NCBI GenBank assembly: GCA_011503125.2
Contig: WWBZ02000051.1
Coordinates: forward strand, 1,612,001-1,676,000
DNA: 64,000 nt
DNA from: Botryosphaeria dothidea
Lineage: Eukaryota; Ascomycota; Dothideomycetes; Botryosphaeriales; Botryosphaeriaceae
Direction of reading: 5' to 3'
Both the position numbers and the translations under genes were made by a program. Below the pieces are notes generated by a model. That model did no database searches, was not told the DNA's origin, and saw only the letters and a list, made by a program, of their open reading frames with translations. Positions 42,631-54,651 of this stretch are shown here, one piece after another (positions within the stretch are counted from its first letter, which is position 1; each line of letters begins with the position of its first letter).

Positions 42631-45600
42631 ATGTCTACAGATAATTCCCGGGCAATCCGACTGCGTGGCATTCCCGCAGGATCCAACGATGAGACCGTCA
42701 AGGAGCTCGTAAAAAGAGCCTTGTCTGTTGGCGATGATGCCGTCGTCAACGTGCGGTTCTTGGTTGATGATCCGCTTATTGTGGATCAGATGGTTGCTAC
42801 ATTGGAGCTGCAGCCGACACCGACAGCACTTGAGCGCCTCCCGGCTGATTCGGACTATGCGCAGCGCATAGGAGATGCAGAGCTATTGTTCGACGTGCAT
42901 TTCCAACACTTTACCCCTCTTAACCCCCACAAGTGCTGGTGTGGGGGGATTTGAGTACGCATCTGCAAGGCGAGGTGGGCTTTCATGGTGAGGCCCTGAC
43001 TATGTTGTAGTCTGATTGCACTTTCTGGGCTTAACGGCCACGCATTCGGCTCGTTCAAGAAAAGAGGGGAGAACTACATGTGGCTACGTGATGAAATCAT
43101 CCGTGACTTGCCTCAAGCACGTGTGATGATATACGGCTATGATACGAGCCTCATCAGGAGCTCTTCATTCCAAAATATCCTGGACCTCGGGGGTGCGTTT
43201 CGTGGAGCCTTGAGGACAGTAAGGCCTCACGGCTTGAGCCCTCATGTCCCGAGGCCTTTGGTTCTATTAGGTCACAGCTTAGGCGGCATTGTCGTAAAAG
43301 AGGTTTGTTGCTCTATCCTATCTGTTTATTTCAATGCTACCGCAATAAGACCTCCTGATAATGCGATCAGGCAATCATCCATATGGCACATAGCAGCCAT
43401 TTTGAAGATAAATTAAATCTTCAAGCCATGAAAGGGCTATAATTTTTTGGCGTTCCCTCTCAAGGTATGGACATCACAACGCTCATGCCAATGGTCGGCA
43501 ACATTGCGAACCGAGGGTTCATCCACACCCTTGGTTCGAATTCGGCAGTTCTCCGAAAGCAGACAGGAGATTTTCAAGACATTACAGCCAAGGCATCCTT
43601 TGGCTCCATGTACTTCTATGAGACACGACTGTCGCCTACTGCTAAGCGAAACGTACGCTCAGATCTTTTGTTCCCATAAAAAGTCACTAAGAGATCCAGG
43701 AAAACGGTATCTGGGAGATGGGTGGGCCAGCAATAGAACTTGTCACACCCTTCTCAGCAACACAAGGCCGTCTTGAGGATACCGAGCGGCACCATGTTCA
43801 CCCAATCGACAGATCTCATAGCGAACTCGTGAAGTTCTCCAATAGGCGAGATCCATCTTACCAATTAATACTCAGCTACTTAAGCATCATCAGCCTCAAA
43901 GTAGCAGGTGGTGGTATTATTCAGTCACTTTGGTAGCCTTTTCAGGAGCTAACTGATCCTCAGTCTCTGATCAGAACTACCAAACATCTCCCGATGATCA
44001 CAAGCGCCTAGTCCGAGGTGATTGCAGCGTTCCAATCCATTTCCTTAACCTGGATCTGACACAGGGCTCTCGCAGACTGTCTCCATTCTCTCGCCTTTCC
44101 GGAACAATGCCGCCGCTTAGATGAGCTTGAACCGGCGGAGGGTACGTGCAATTGGCTGTTCGAGACCCCTCAATACACACATTGGGCCTCCAGTAGGCTC
44201 GGATTGCTGTGGGTGCGGGGAAAGCCAGGCTCTGGAAAATCGATGCTCATGAAAAAAGCGTTGAGCGCCACCAGCAAAATCCAGGCCAATTTAACCATCC
44301 TATCATTTTTCATCCACGGCCGTGGTTCCAATCTCCAGAAACCAGCTTATGGCTTATACCGCTCTCTTTTGCATCAGCTGTACAGTCTTTTCCCGCACAA
44401 ATTTCTCGATCTCACGGGAGCCTTCGAACTTCGGCAAAAAAAACATACGGACCCGTTGGCGTTAAATGGGACTGGATTCCTGGAGAGGTCCGACAGTTCC
44501 TTCTCTCAGGATTGAAGTCTATTTCCAAGTTCTCGCCCCTTGTCATTTTCATTGATGCCCTCGGTGAGGCCGGTGAAAGACAAGCTATCGAAATTGTGGG
44601 CGACTTTAATGATTTGATGGCCGGATTAAAAAGGGAGCCCGACACAGCTTTACGCATTTGCTTTGCCTGCAGGCACTATCCACAGATTGACCTTGGCAAA
44701 GGGTCGACTTTATCCGTGGAGGACTTCAACGGCGGAGACATTGCCCTCGTGACCCGTGCAAAGACCGCGGCTCTCAGTGTCCTTACTGAGGCTCAGCAGA
44801 AGGAGCTGAGATACGAGATTGTCACAAGATCGAATGGTGTATTCCAGTGGGCTTCGCTAGTTGTTGACGAGGCCAAACTGTCGAAGTTTAGGGGCACTTC
44901 GTTTCGAGCGATCATCCAGAACATTCAACAGGTTCCGGCAGACCTATTTCATCTTTACGAATTCCTGCTTCAAAACGAAAGTGGACGAACACAGACTCTC
45001 AAACTCTTCCAATGGATCCTCTTTTCTAAAAAGCCATTATCACTTCCTCAGCTACAACACGTGCTTTCCTTGGATCAGAGAATGGTGGAGACATCAATTG
45101 AACTTTACACTCGAAGCGGAAACTTCATCGAGACAAATGACCTGCAAAGAGCCATTACAAGCTTATCAAAGGGGCTTGTGGAGGTTGGCGGTTCCTCGAC
45201 AGTTGATTTCGTTCATCAATCTGTTACTGATTACCTCCTGAGTGGAGGGCTCTTGGCTCTTGAAGGCCTTGAGCATGGATCTTCCGCTCAAAGAGCGCAC
45301 ATACAAATCTCCAGGTCATGCCTGAAGTATCTCGTCATGGAGGAAGTTGATACTTTTTTGGCAGCCAACGACGAGTATACAGCCGAGCAGCTCATCACTA
45401 TCTTCCCTCTCGTTGAGTATGCATGGAAGTGGCTCTCAGTCCACCTTGTTGAAGCACAAGGGCGGGGCGTGACGGAAGTGGATGGTCATGACCACCGTGA
45501 TTTGATTCAACTTCTCCATTTCCCACAAGAACCCCAATTCTTCACCACATTGTACGAACTACGGCAGGTGCTAGGTAGCGTTTACCGATCTACTGGGAGC

Positions 45601-46830
45601 GGATTCACCGACGAAGTCACCTACTATACCTCGTATAGGAGGGATTCCGTGTACGAAGTGCAGCTTGCACTGGAAGATGCGTGGAGCTAGCCGCACGAAG
45701 GAACAACTCTTGCTCACGTATTGGTTATGCTCGATCTTCAACCGCTGCTATGGCAGTTGCTATCTGTCTCTTATCTCTCAGTCAATGCTGTCGACAGTAG
45801 AGGCCGCTCAGTCCTTCATCTTGCCATCCTGGCCAAGAACGAAACTATTTCACGGAAGCTCGTAGCCAGATTTTCGGTGGATGTCAGCCTCAAGGAAGGT
45901 AAAGGTAATTCACCGCTGCATCTTGCATGCATTTTAGGCAAGGAAAACTTGGTCTTCGATCTTCTCATGGCTCACGCCAAAACCCACTTAAAAGGGATGT
46001 ATGACCGCACGGCGCTACAGTTTGCTGTCGAGATTGGGAATTCGAAGATCACGCGTCTTCTGCTGGACCTTCGAGCATCTACAGAAGTTTCTACAGAAGG
46101 CCTGCTCCACGAAGCTGTACGATATGGTCACGAAGATATTGTAAAGCTGTTACTTTCCTACGGAGCCAGTATTGCAGCAGCCGGATTCAGATCCTCGAAA
46201 GCACTACACGAAGCGGTTGAAAGAGATAACCCAAAGCTGGTGAGGTTGCTTATAATATCAGGTGCTCATCTGGAGGCAAGGGACATGGGTGGTCAAACGC
46301 CGCTCTCTCGAGCTGCGGAGCTTGGCAACATGGCGGCCGTCAACTGTCTTACGGAGTTTCCTGTGGATGTGAATTCTTTAGACTTCGCTGACATGACTCC
46401 ACTATCATACGCGAGTATAGGTGGGGATGAAGACATAGTGGATCGCCTTCTGAGCCTGGGTGCCGACGTCGACCGGAGAAACAAGATGGGCAGCACCGCG
46501 ATTGCTTTCGCTGGGATGAACAGACACTTTTAGGTGATCCAGAAGCTTCTAGACGCGAATGCGGACATTCACATAAGGGCCAGGGATGGCTTCACGCCGT
46601 TCGTTATAGTGAGGGTCAGAGGTACCCATTACTTGGCAACGGGATCGAAGGAGATGATTCCCCTCAGACAAGGAAAATGCGAGATCCGCAAGCATCCAGT
46701 ACCATCACCACCAAACAAGCATGTCTCTGGGTTGATGCGGTCAATAGTTCAATCTCACAGGCAAAGCTTCCTCGCTACAAGACCTATAGTCGGGGAAGGA
46801 AGTGTCAAAACACTGACTAGATACCATTGA
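42631..46830 (+). pseudogene. Decayed NLR-like gene: alpha/beta hydrolase - NACHT - ankyrin repeats
   Basis: Fragments in one order rebuild a STAND/NLR protein. N-terminus MSTDNSRAIRLRGIPAGSND, then (exons about 42631-42932, 43011-43302, 43371-43652, 43700 on) a SesB-type alpha/beta hydrolase with WLRDEII, IYGYDTSL and the nucleophile elbow GHSLGG. Next a NACHT NTPase (from about 44100) with EGTCNWLFETPQY, Walker A GKPGSGKS and Walker B LVIFIDALGEAGE, then a helical region, then about nine ankyrin repeats (45700-46650, for example SPLHLACILGKENLV). Breaks: TAA at 43440-43442 inside the hydrolase, a one-base slip in the A8 run 44436-44443, TAG at 45688-45690, TAG at 46531-46533. Walker B has Gly where DE-type acids are expected. 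Fungal NLRs act in self/non-self recognition; this copy cannot make a full protein. Confidence 0.82.
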
Positions 46831-47114
46831 GTATTTCATTATATGGATCTTCATCCTGACATTATTATTTTTTAACCATGTTGTATTCTTCCAACTTTTT
46901 CACTTCTCGTACCTAGCAGAACTCACCGAAAAGAAAGGAGACAGTACGCCACCCAGACCATGTGCAGAGCCAGGAAACACAGCAGAGGAAAAAATGGCTG
47001 TTGAGATTTGGGTTTGGTAAAATAGTGAAATTCGTGACGTTCAGCATGGCTGATACGAGAAGATAGAGATATAGAGACTTAGAGCTTGCAGTACTGCCGT
47101 GCAGGCGGCCACTT

Positions 47115-48728
47115 CTATATAACATCCACGACACCCACCTCCAGCTTCCAGAAATCCTCCCACGCACCTTTCCACTTCCCTTTAACCTGCTCCAGCCAGT
47201 CCTTGAACTCGACTCTTTCCTCTGCGACCTCGATCACCCCATCTATAATCGCCTTCCAATCCTCCGGCGGATGCCTCACGTAGTGATGATCCTTCCCGCA
47301 GAAAGTCTGCCAATCGGCGACCGGCTCTCCGTTGTTCCAGCCAATGCGTTTGTTGTAGCAATCCGGGCAAAGATCGGTGTCGGTGCAGATCAGACAAGTG
47401 TAGGCTACGCATTCGTGAGGGTCGTTGATGGTCTCGGAACATCCGTTGCAGAAGATAGACCAGTCTGTTTTGCTATCGTAAGTTGCATTGCCTTTGTCCA
47501 TGGTCCTTTTAGGGAACTTACCGGGGTTGAGATCACCATCTGGATGAGAGCCATCTTCTCCTGAAGTACCTTCGTCAGGTACGGCATTGCCTTCTGACAA
47601 ATTTGCGTCTTCCGTTGGATGGTCTTGCTTGGGGACCCCCGCATCGGCGCTGTCAGGTTCTGTTTCTGAAACCACGTCGGCAGTGGAAGAGGTGCCGTTG
47701 ACATTATTTACGACCTCTCTATCTACCTCAGCTGTTTCTGTGTGGTCTTCTGACGTGTCAGAGCCGGAGTCGCTGGGCTGAGGTTTGAACTCCGGATTCA
47801 AATAATAGAACTGTGCAGCGAGAGCAATCTGGGCATCCCGTTCAAGTCCTGGAACACAAGCCAGCACTTTACCAAAGAATCGGATGGTGGTCTGGTCATT
47901 CCAGCCCTCCTCGTCCGTGAGAGCGGTGATGCAAGCATCAAACGACTTGCTGAGGATCGATTGGAAGTCCAGCTGGGGGCCCGTCTTCCGGACCATAAGG
48001 GCAGCGGGGATTGCCGTGTTCGAGACGTAGGGATCAAAGTCCTCGATGCGGATGTAGCTTGTCGGGAAAGCCAATTCTTTCATCTCCTGCAGGATGCCGT
48101 GCTTCTCGTTGGCATCGAACGTGGCCCGGAAGTTTTCCATCAGTATCTCTGCCAGGAGGGACCAGGACTCCAAAACGGTGTACTCCGTCACGGCCTCGCC
48201 CTTGAGGTTACCCTCGAGGACCTGCTCCAGAAGTGTCTTGGCCTTTTCCAAGTCTCCCATCACCGCAACGTGATAACGGGCCAACTCGTACCTGAAGCCG
48301 AAGTCGGTGTTGTAGGTTTGGAACGCCAGCTTGATCAAGCTCTCGTACGTCTCGACAACCTGCTCACGATGACCGTTTTGCACAGAGGCAATCTGAAACG
48401 TTTCGTGAAAACCGGAAATCCATACAATCTTATCCTTCTCCAACCACCCATTAAAGAATTCCATCATTCGCTCGTACTCATTCTTCTCGTTGAGCTTGGT
48501 CATGATGTCGTTCAGGATATTACCCGGTGTGAAGTCATCGGGCAAGAGAGGTCGAGCGCGATCGTTGTAAACTGTGATCGCGGCTTCAATGTCGTCTTCG
48601 AGCAGCATACACTTAGCCAAGTCCAACAAGCCCATGAGCATCATGTACTTGCTCTCTTCCCTTTCTTCGTCACTCGATAAGTCGAGCTTGGGGTACATCC
48701 CAGAAGCAGTGTCGGCTGCTTCCTTGAC
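47115..48728 (-). pseudogene. Severed C-terminal part of the Goodbye-NACHT gene: helical repeats and ZZ zinc finger
   Basis: In the same frame as the upstream gene, directly after its TAA at 48729-48731. 537 codons run to a TAA-free end at 47115. The first 300 residues are helical, TPR-like (MMLMGLLDLAKCMLLEDDIEAAI, KAKTLLEQVLEGNLKGEA). An acidic Ser/Thr linker follows, then a ZZ-type zinc finger with FCNGCSETI, YTCLICTDTDLCPDCYNK and the terminal FCGKDHHYVRHP. An internal ATG at 48698 (MYPKLDLSSDEE) could start a separate protein, but the segment reads as the tail of its neighbour. ZZ fingers commonly bind protein N-termini or SUMO (family knowledge); here it would have been the sensing or binding end of the NLR. 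Confidence 0.72.
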
Positions 48729-51700
48729 TTATCTAATGTATTCTGCTTTCTTGGACCCGTCCTCTTCTCCTTGGCCGAGAGTGAGCGCCGCATCCCCGAG
48801 GCTGATGTGGGTCAAAAAACGATGAATATCCGGCATTGGGTATTCCAGAGACTTCCGGGATAGCTCCAAGCCCTCTTTCATGTGATTGTACCACTTCAAC
48901 ACGAGGCTGATTCCTCTGTAGGCGAAGCCAGACTTCTCCACATTCGGGAAGGCGTCTGCCACCTGAAGGATCTGCTCCGATGTGAAATAGTCCTCGGATT
49001 CCTTGAGTTCTTCCTTGAGAATGTCTGTTAGCTCCAGAGCGTGGACTGCAAACTTGAAAGACCAGTAAGTCTCGGATCTGCTGTTCGCATAGTTGAACCA
49101 GTTGACGATATGCTTCTCCGCAACTCCTTCCATGAGCTTGGAAGGATTTTCAGATAAGCTACGTGCCCATTGCAGGGTTTCCGCAGTCAACGTCTCATTT
49201 GGAAGAGCCAAGGCTCTCTCAATCCAGCTCTTCACTGCCCCGAACATTTTCTCGCGGAGATCTGTCGTCTCTCCGAAAATTCCGAGGTCGGTTGAATTTT
49301 CTTCGACCTTCTCGAGTGCTCTTCCTTTGTTCATCACAATGGCAGCAAGGTTATCGACTACGGACTTTGCTTCTTGGTCGCTCACTTGGTCCACTTGAAT
49401 ATCCAGGAAATGGGGGATCCAGAAGTCTGCTGCGTATGTTTTCAGCAACCGGATTCCAGTATCCTTCTCCGTCTCCTGGGTCAGAATGGTCGTGATGGTC
49501 TGGAATATGATGAAATGGGCCGACGATGGAGAGCTTCTGAGTCCTGTCTTATCGACGATTGCCTCACGGAAGTACTGACGGAGGGACCTCTCCTGAAATC
49601 GCAATGGAGCGGTGGTGTTGACATCTGTGTCCTCCTGCTCGTTCAAGCCTTCATCGGCAGTCTCCGAGGCCTCTCCATCAGTTTCCTCGGATGACTCTTC
49701 ATCCTCAGAGGTAAACTGAGCAAGTCGAAGCAATCTAGAGACTAAGGTTAGAGCTGCGTAGGAATAAGATCATGCATGAACTCTCTATCTCACCTGGCAG
49801 ATCTTCCCTCAAGTTCTTCCTCGAGGCTTAACTTCGCATCTTCGTTGACCAAAGCGACGAGATTCGAGGCTTCCCCGAGCGTCAAGGGGCGCTTTGAATA
49901 GGCCAGCCAAGCAAAGAGTCGCTTCAGCGAGTCAAATTCCTCCCCAGTGCGACCCTTCTGGCATTCAGAAAGCAGTAGGTTGTACAGATCCGAAAGGCTG
50001 TCCGGCAACTTTTCGAGCTCTTTTACAATGACCGCTTCCCGTCGCAGGGAGTTGAGTCTTCTTAGAACATGTTCAACGTAGAGAACATCTGTAGCATGTT
50101 AGTAAGATGCTTTGATGTCGTCCAACATGAAAACGCACTATCAGCTTTTTGTTGCAGCTTAAACGTGATACGTTTCTTCACCGGGACCCGGAGCTTCCTA
50201 AGCCTCGAAAGGGACTTGATCCTCGCTCTTATGATCAGTCGGAGATCCCTCTTCAGTCGATCGATTGTAATGGGAATGGTGGCTGGTGTCAGGCTCTTGA
50301 CGCCTTCGGTGCTCGGACCACTTGTGAACAGCACCCTGATCTGAAGCTCATCTTTCTTGATCTGTCCCAGCAACTCCAGCAACTTCTTTCGATCATCTAC
50401 GTCGGCTTCATCAAGACCGTCGATGACGAGGAACAATCTGGAAGTAGACTCGTGAGGGAACTTTGAGGCAAAAAGCCTTTCCCAAAGCACAGTTCCGTCA
50501 TCGTCCCGCCACTTTTCCGCGTTCTTCTTGACCTCGTTGGCTACTTCTTCACGGTACTTGTTGTCCGCCTCAGCAACCTGGATGACCACTGACTTCAAGA
50601 GATTGACGGCTGAACGAAGCTCCTCATGTTCTTCTTTGAAAAAGAAATGCGCCACGGTCGTCTTGTAGAGAGGGCGTGGTGTCTCGGCAAGGTCCCGAAT
50701 GGCAAAATACGACAGGTTGGACTTGCCCAAACCACGGTCACCGGCAATCCAAAGCAGCGGCTCAACCTCGCCGTCGACAAACGTTTTGTAGGTCTCGTTC
50801 TCTACCAGCCACTTGAAAGTCCCCTCCACAAACGTCTGCTTGATGTCCGCAAGTGCCAATGCAGTACTGGCCGTCGTCTGCAACGCGGCCTTCACTTGCG
50901 CAAGAGCCGCTGAACGCCGGGCACCTGCGTCCTTAGACTTGCGGCTCTTGTCGCCCTTCCCTTGCTCGTGATCGGCCTTCTCTTTCTCCGACATGGTCAT
51001 GGCCCTGGTCAACGTGCCAAACATCTTCTGCATGTCGCGGTGGCTCTTGTCCTGGGTAACCCTGATCTGCTGACTGACCTCGAAATTTTGCTGTCCCACC
51101 ATTGCAGTTTCCCTGACGACAGCACTGGTCTCCTGCAGATTTGCGTTCACTTGCCGGGTCAGCGCCAGGTTTTCGTTCACGGCGCTTCCAACGCTCGCGA
51201 CAGATCTTGACGTATCCATCGTCTGTCTGAGAGTTGCAAACATGGTGGCCGACTCGAGCCTCTGGATGTTCGTGTTCAGTCCGTCCAGCGCTCCCTTCAG
51301 CTTCTCATCCGAGCCCTTGTAGAGAGCTTTGGCCCATTTCAAGAAGCGGCCCTCCTGCTCGTATTTGGTCGCGATGGAGCACAGATTCAGGATCGAGGTG
51401 AAGACTCGCATCAGGATGTTTTGGTAGGTCTCGATTGCTGGAAGCCGGGACTCCAGGAGACTGATCCGCTCAAGAAAAGAGTGTTGGATGTCGAAGAAAG
51501 TCAAAATCACATCGTAATCCGCCGAGACATCTTTGGAAGCCTGCATCAATCAGTCAGTCGATGATGAATCTCAACTCGAGAGGGATGCCCTACTTTCATG
51601 ACCCATGTAAAAGCCGTCAGTATAGTCCCAGCCGGGGGAAATGACTACGACAGGTTAGCAAAACGGCAAGGAAGCCCGACACAGTACGTACTGCACTCGC

Positions 51701-51970
51701 AGCGGCGGAGATTTGCTTTGCTGCAGACAAAATCAACTCCGAGTTCTTACTGACCAGGTGACGAAGCTTGTCGGTGGTCTGGCCATTGTGGCGGAACTTT
51801 TTGAACTTGTCCAGCTCTTGTTCCTGTTCCTTGAGGATGGCCGCAGTATTGTTCAAGTTCCGGACCTGCTTGATGTCTCTTCCCGTATTCTTGACGTAGT
51901 CCTCGATGGCCTTCGCCCATAGATCGCTCACATCGGACGTCCTTTCCTCACTCAGCTCTGAGAAAGTCAT
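48729..51970 (-). CDS. STAND/NLR-like NTPase with Goodbye domain, truncated at residue 1010
   Basis: Five exons: 51692-51970, 51594-51644, 50139-51540, 49794-50088 and the start of 47115-49734. All joins are in frame. Residues 1 to about 170 match the fungal STAND N-terminal Goodbye domain (LWAKAIEDYVKNTGRDI, FPPAGTILTAFTWVMK, ASKDVSADYDVIL, KWAKALYKGSD). A helical linker with Gln/Asn-rich TRQVNANLQETS follows. The NACHT NTPase has Walker A GDRGLGKS (K383) and Walker B LFLVIDGLDEAD. C-terminal to it are winged-helix-like and helical segments (LSDLYNLLLSECQKG, LKRLFAWLAYSKRPLTLGEA). The frame stops at TAA 48729-48731 within continuing homologous sequence, so the product is shortened by 537 residues. 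Head-to-head with nothing, tail-to-tail with another broken NLR 284 bp away. Confidence 0.8.
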
Positions 51971-53229
51971 GCTGCAGACAGGTCACGATGCACTTGGCAG
52001 CTAGCCGCGGAGAGCACAACAACAAAACTGAAGATTGTGGGTCATCTCGCCCTTCTTAAAAGAACCGGAAGATTGTCAGGCTGAGCCTTGAACCAAAAGG
52101 GGAAAAATGCTGCAGAGGTGTGGCTGCCGGAGCTGACGCTAAAACAGCCATGATAGGCTCCGGGATTGGGGTCCAAAAGGCGATCACATCATGGGTGTCA
52201 GGGAGGTGGCTCTTACCGTTAGCTGAGGTCTCATCATTGTGCGGCTGGGTTCTGGCCCCCGATCTGACATACAGCCATGTGGCTTAATGATCCTTCACTA
52301 GTGAGGCGGCTAAGTGACTTTGCTGTAAACAATCCATCGTTTGTGCCATACTCAAGCTCATTTTGGTGACTACTGGTTCTCAAATCGGGATCTATACCCC
52401 GAGAGCGCCTTGGGCTCTGCTGACCGCCGAGGAGGAAGAGCATTGGGCCAAGGATGGGGCTGGAATTGAATGTCGCGGTGTCTGGGTCGCGAAAGTCCAT
52501 GAGAAATCCCAGCCTCACATGCGGTCAGGAGGGTCCTCTAGTCGCTAAATGCGCCTGAAAGATAGAGTGAAATGTAGTGTGAAGGTGATGGCGAAAAGAT
52601 GACGATTTCTCTCGAGCGAGAAGTTGCGCTAATGAAACCCCGCACTCCTTCGCGAGGCCACCATTTTTGCACCTCTTGTATTTGAGCTTAATGAAATTAT
52701 CCCCCTAACGGCGGCTCATGCAAAATCAGCTACCACATTTTACCCCTGCAGCCCGAGTTCAATTTGCCTCCTGAATTACAGTATCATCCCAAATGCTAAT
52801 CGTCTAGGAGCATGCTTTGAGTGCGTCAGATATTTCGTCCATGAGAAGCGGAAGGTTTACTCACCAAACCCCACACTACTCTCCTCCAACAAAATGTTTC
52901 AAACTCTGGTAGCCCCCGTTGGTTGTCCTCCAAGAGTCACAGAAAAGGACATCTGAAGTCGAAGTTGCTGCCGGCTTTCGTAGCTGTGCTTTCAGGCCCC
53001 GTCTGCAGCTTTTCATGGACGCGGAGAGCCGCCAACAGTTTGTACAAGGCGACAGCACGGGTTCTTTCCAACGGAACTCTTGACGACAACGTTGGACAGG
53101 TTTGAAATATGGTTGAGCCTGAGGCCTGAGTTGCCACTGCCGAAAATCAAACCTGAGTGAGGTGGCACGTTTCGTAGCGGCGTGTCCTGAGTGTGGGAGA
53201 TGGTCAGGTAGTAATTTTGCAGAGGTTTA
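51971..53229. other. Gene-poor interval
   Basis: Upstream of the Goodbye-NACHT gene. A 61-codon frame near 52363 is unrecognised. No other feature seen. Confidence 0.45.
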
Positions 53230-53232
53230 GAC

Positions 53233-53790
53233 TCATTTTATACCCAGCAAGCCTATGCAGCGTTTGGGTAGAAGGGTTGCTCTTTTTTGACTACCAGAAA
53301 TACCAGCCGCGCGAATCTGCCTTGCGTTGATCGAACTCCCGCCGGAAGGCCTCGAGCAGGTCGTCCAGGGCCAAGCACCGCATGCCGTCGCAAGGGCCGA
53401 GCGGGTGTGCTCTATGGGCTCGCGGTCGAGTTCGCGGAGGTACTGCGCCCCGAATGCGGCTGCGGTTATGGATTTGGCCACCATGTGTCCGCTTTGTGTG
53501 AAGCGGTGAGTCTGGCGCACAATCAACGCCGGGGCACCCGAGCCAAACCTCTGTGACGGCGTGCCCCGGAAGCCTGATGAGTAGTAGGCGCCGAAGTTAC
53601 AAAGACATCGGGGGGATTGTGTTCGCGTCTCCGCATTGGTATCAAGAAGCCTCTTGAGACCGAAATAGCCCACGCTCCTTCACGCTCCAACATCGACATT
53701 AGCCCAAGGTGGATATACGCGCCGTACCGTAAATAGATCTTCTCACGCGGCCTCACCCTGAGCACGCTGGCCAGAACACGATGCTTCGAA
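53233..53790 (-). pseudogene. Unrecognised coding remnant with frame changes
   Basis: The minus strand shows strongly coding-like sequence broken between frames. One frame gives LRVRPREKIYLRYGAYIHLG from 53765; a second gives RQTHRFTQSGHMVAKS and AFGAQYLRELDREPIEHTR; then at about 53390 a third becomes sensible (DGMRCLALDDLLEAFRREFD through SRGWYFW and a stop). The third-position GC bias and amphipathic composition follow the frame switches, as expected for a gene damaged by indels. I do not recognise the family. Sequencing error or unnoticed introns are alternatives. Confidence 0.3.
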
Positions 53791-54651
53791 ACTGCAATCA
53801 GGGTCTCTTTTTTTTTTTAGCGGGCGCGCAGCTCGTCTGGAAGATTATGACTGGGCAAGCGCCATTTCGATAACATGTTGCGAGGCTCGCAAAAGTGCGC
53901 AGCTGAGTCATTGATGCAGTAGCTAGTGCAGGAATAAGGCGAGGTACGTAGCAGCAAGCGCGGGCGGGAATGCGGCAGCAGGTGCATTGCGTTCCGAGAC
54001 GCTGCACGTCTCGGGACGGGCGATGTTGCGGGGCCAAGTCGCGTGTCGCACGTCCAGCACGTTGTTGCTAAGAACAAAATGTTGGGCAAAGGCCAAACAT
54101 CCGTCTCTTTTCAATGGCGTGAGAGGCGTGTTTGGGTAACTCGGGCAGACTCTGTTTGGTGTTGCTGTGGGCGGGTTGCGGGCCTCTGGTCAAACGACCA
54201 TGCTGTGGCGAAGCTGGATAGCGTTAGTCGTAGTATTGCTAGATAAGCGACAGGGACAAAGGTGCATCAGGAAGCGATCATGTCCACAAGAGGCAGTAAC
54301 TCCGGAAGAAGGTGAGGTGATGGTGGATAGGATCGAAAAGCGGTCGATGATGTTCAGCGAGGTGGAGATGTAAGATGCTACGCCACGACGTTTTGTGCAA
54401 TGGAAAACGCGAGATTCGGGGATCACAAGTGGATGGATGCGCAAGATGATCGTCGTGAATGGCAAATGTAATCATCGAGCGCTTCCGTCTAGACGCGTGC
54501 TCCATCCGTACAAGAAATAGTCTCCCATTGGATATAACGAACCCTGCTTTTACATACCAGCTCGAATTACTCCATAACTCTTGAAAGACACCATTTGGTA
54601 CTCAGTGACCAAAGAACCTTGAAATGAAATACACCTACCCTTCATCGAGCT
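53791..54651. other. Intergenic region
   Basis: Includes a T12-like homopolymer at about 53807-53818. No gene recognised; the right end is the 3' UTR of LYS4. Confidence 0.45.

Noticed and set aside
48690..48770. Short intron that would remove the TAA in the Goodbye-NACHT gene
   Set aside because: The only GT..AG pair spanning it (GTCCAAG to GAAGCAG, 41 nt) breaks the reading frame downstream.
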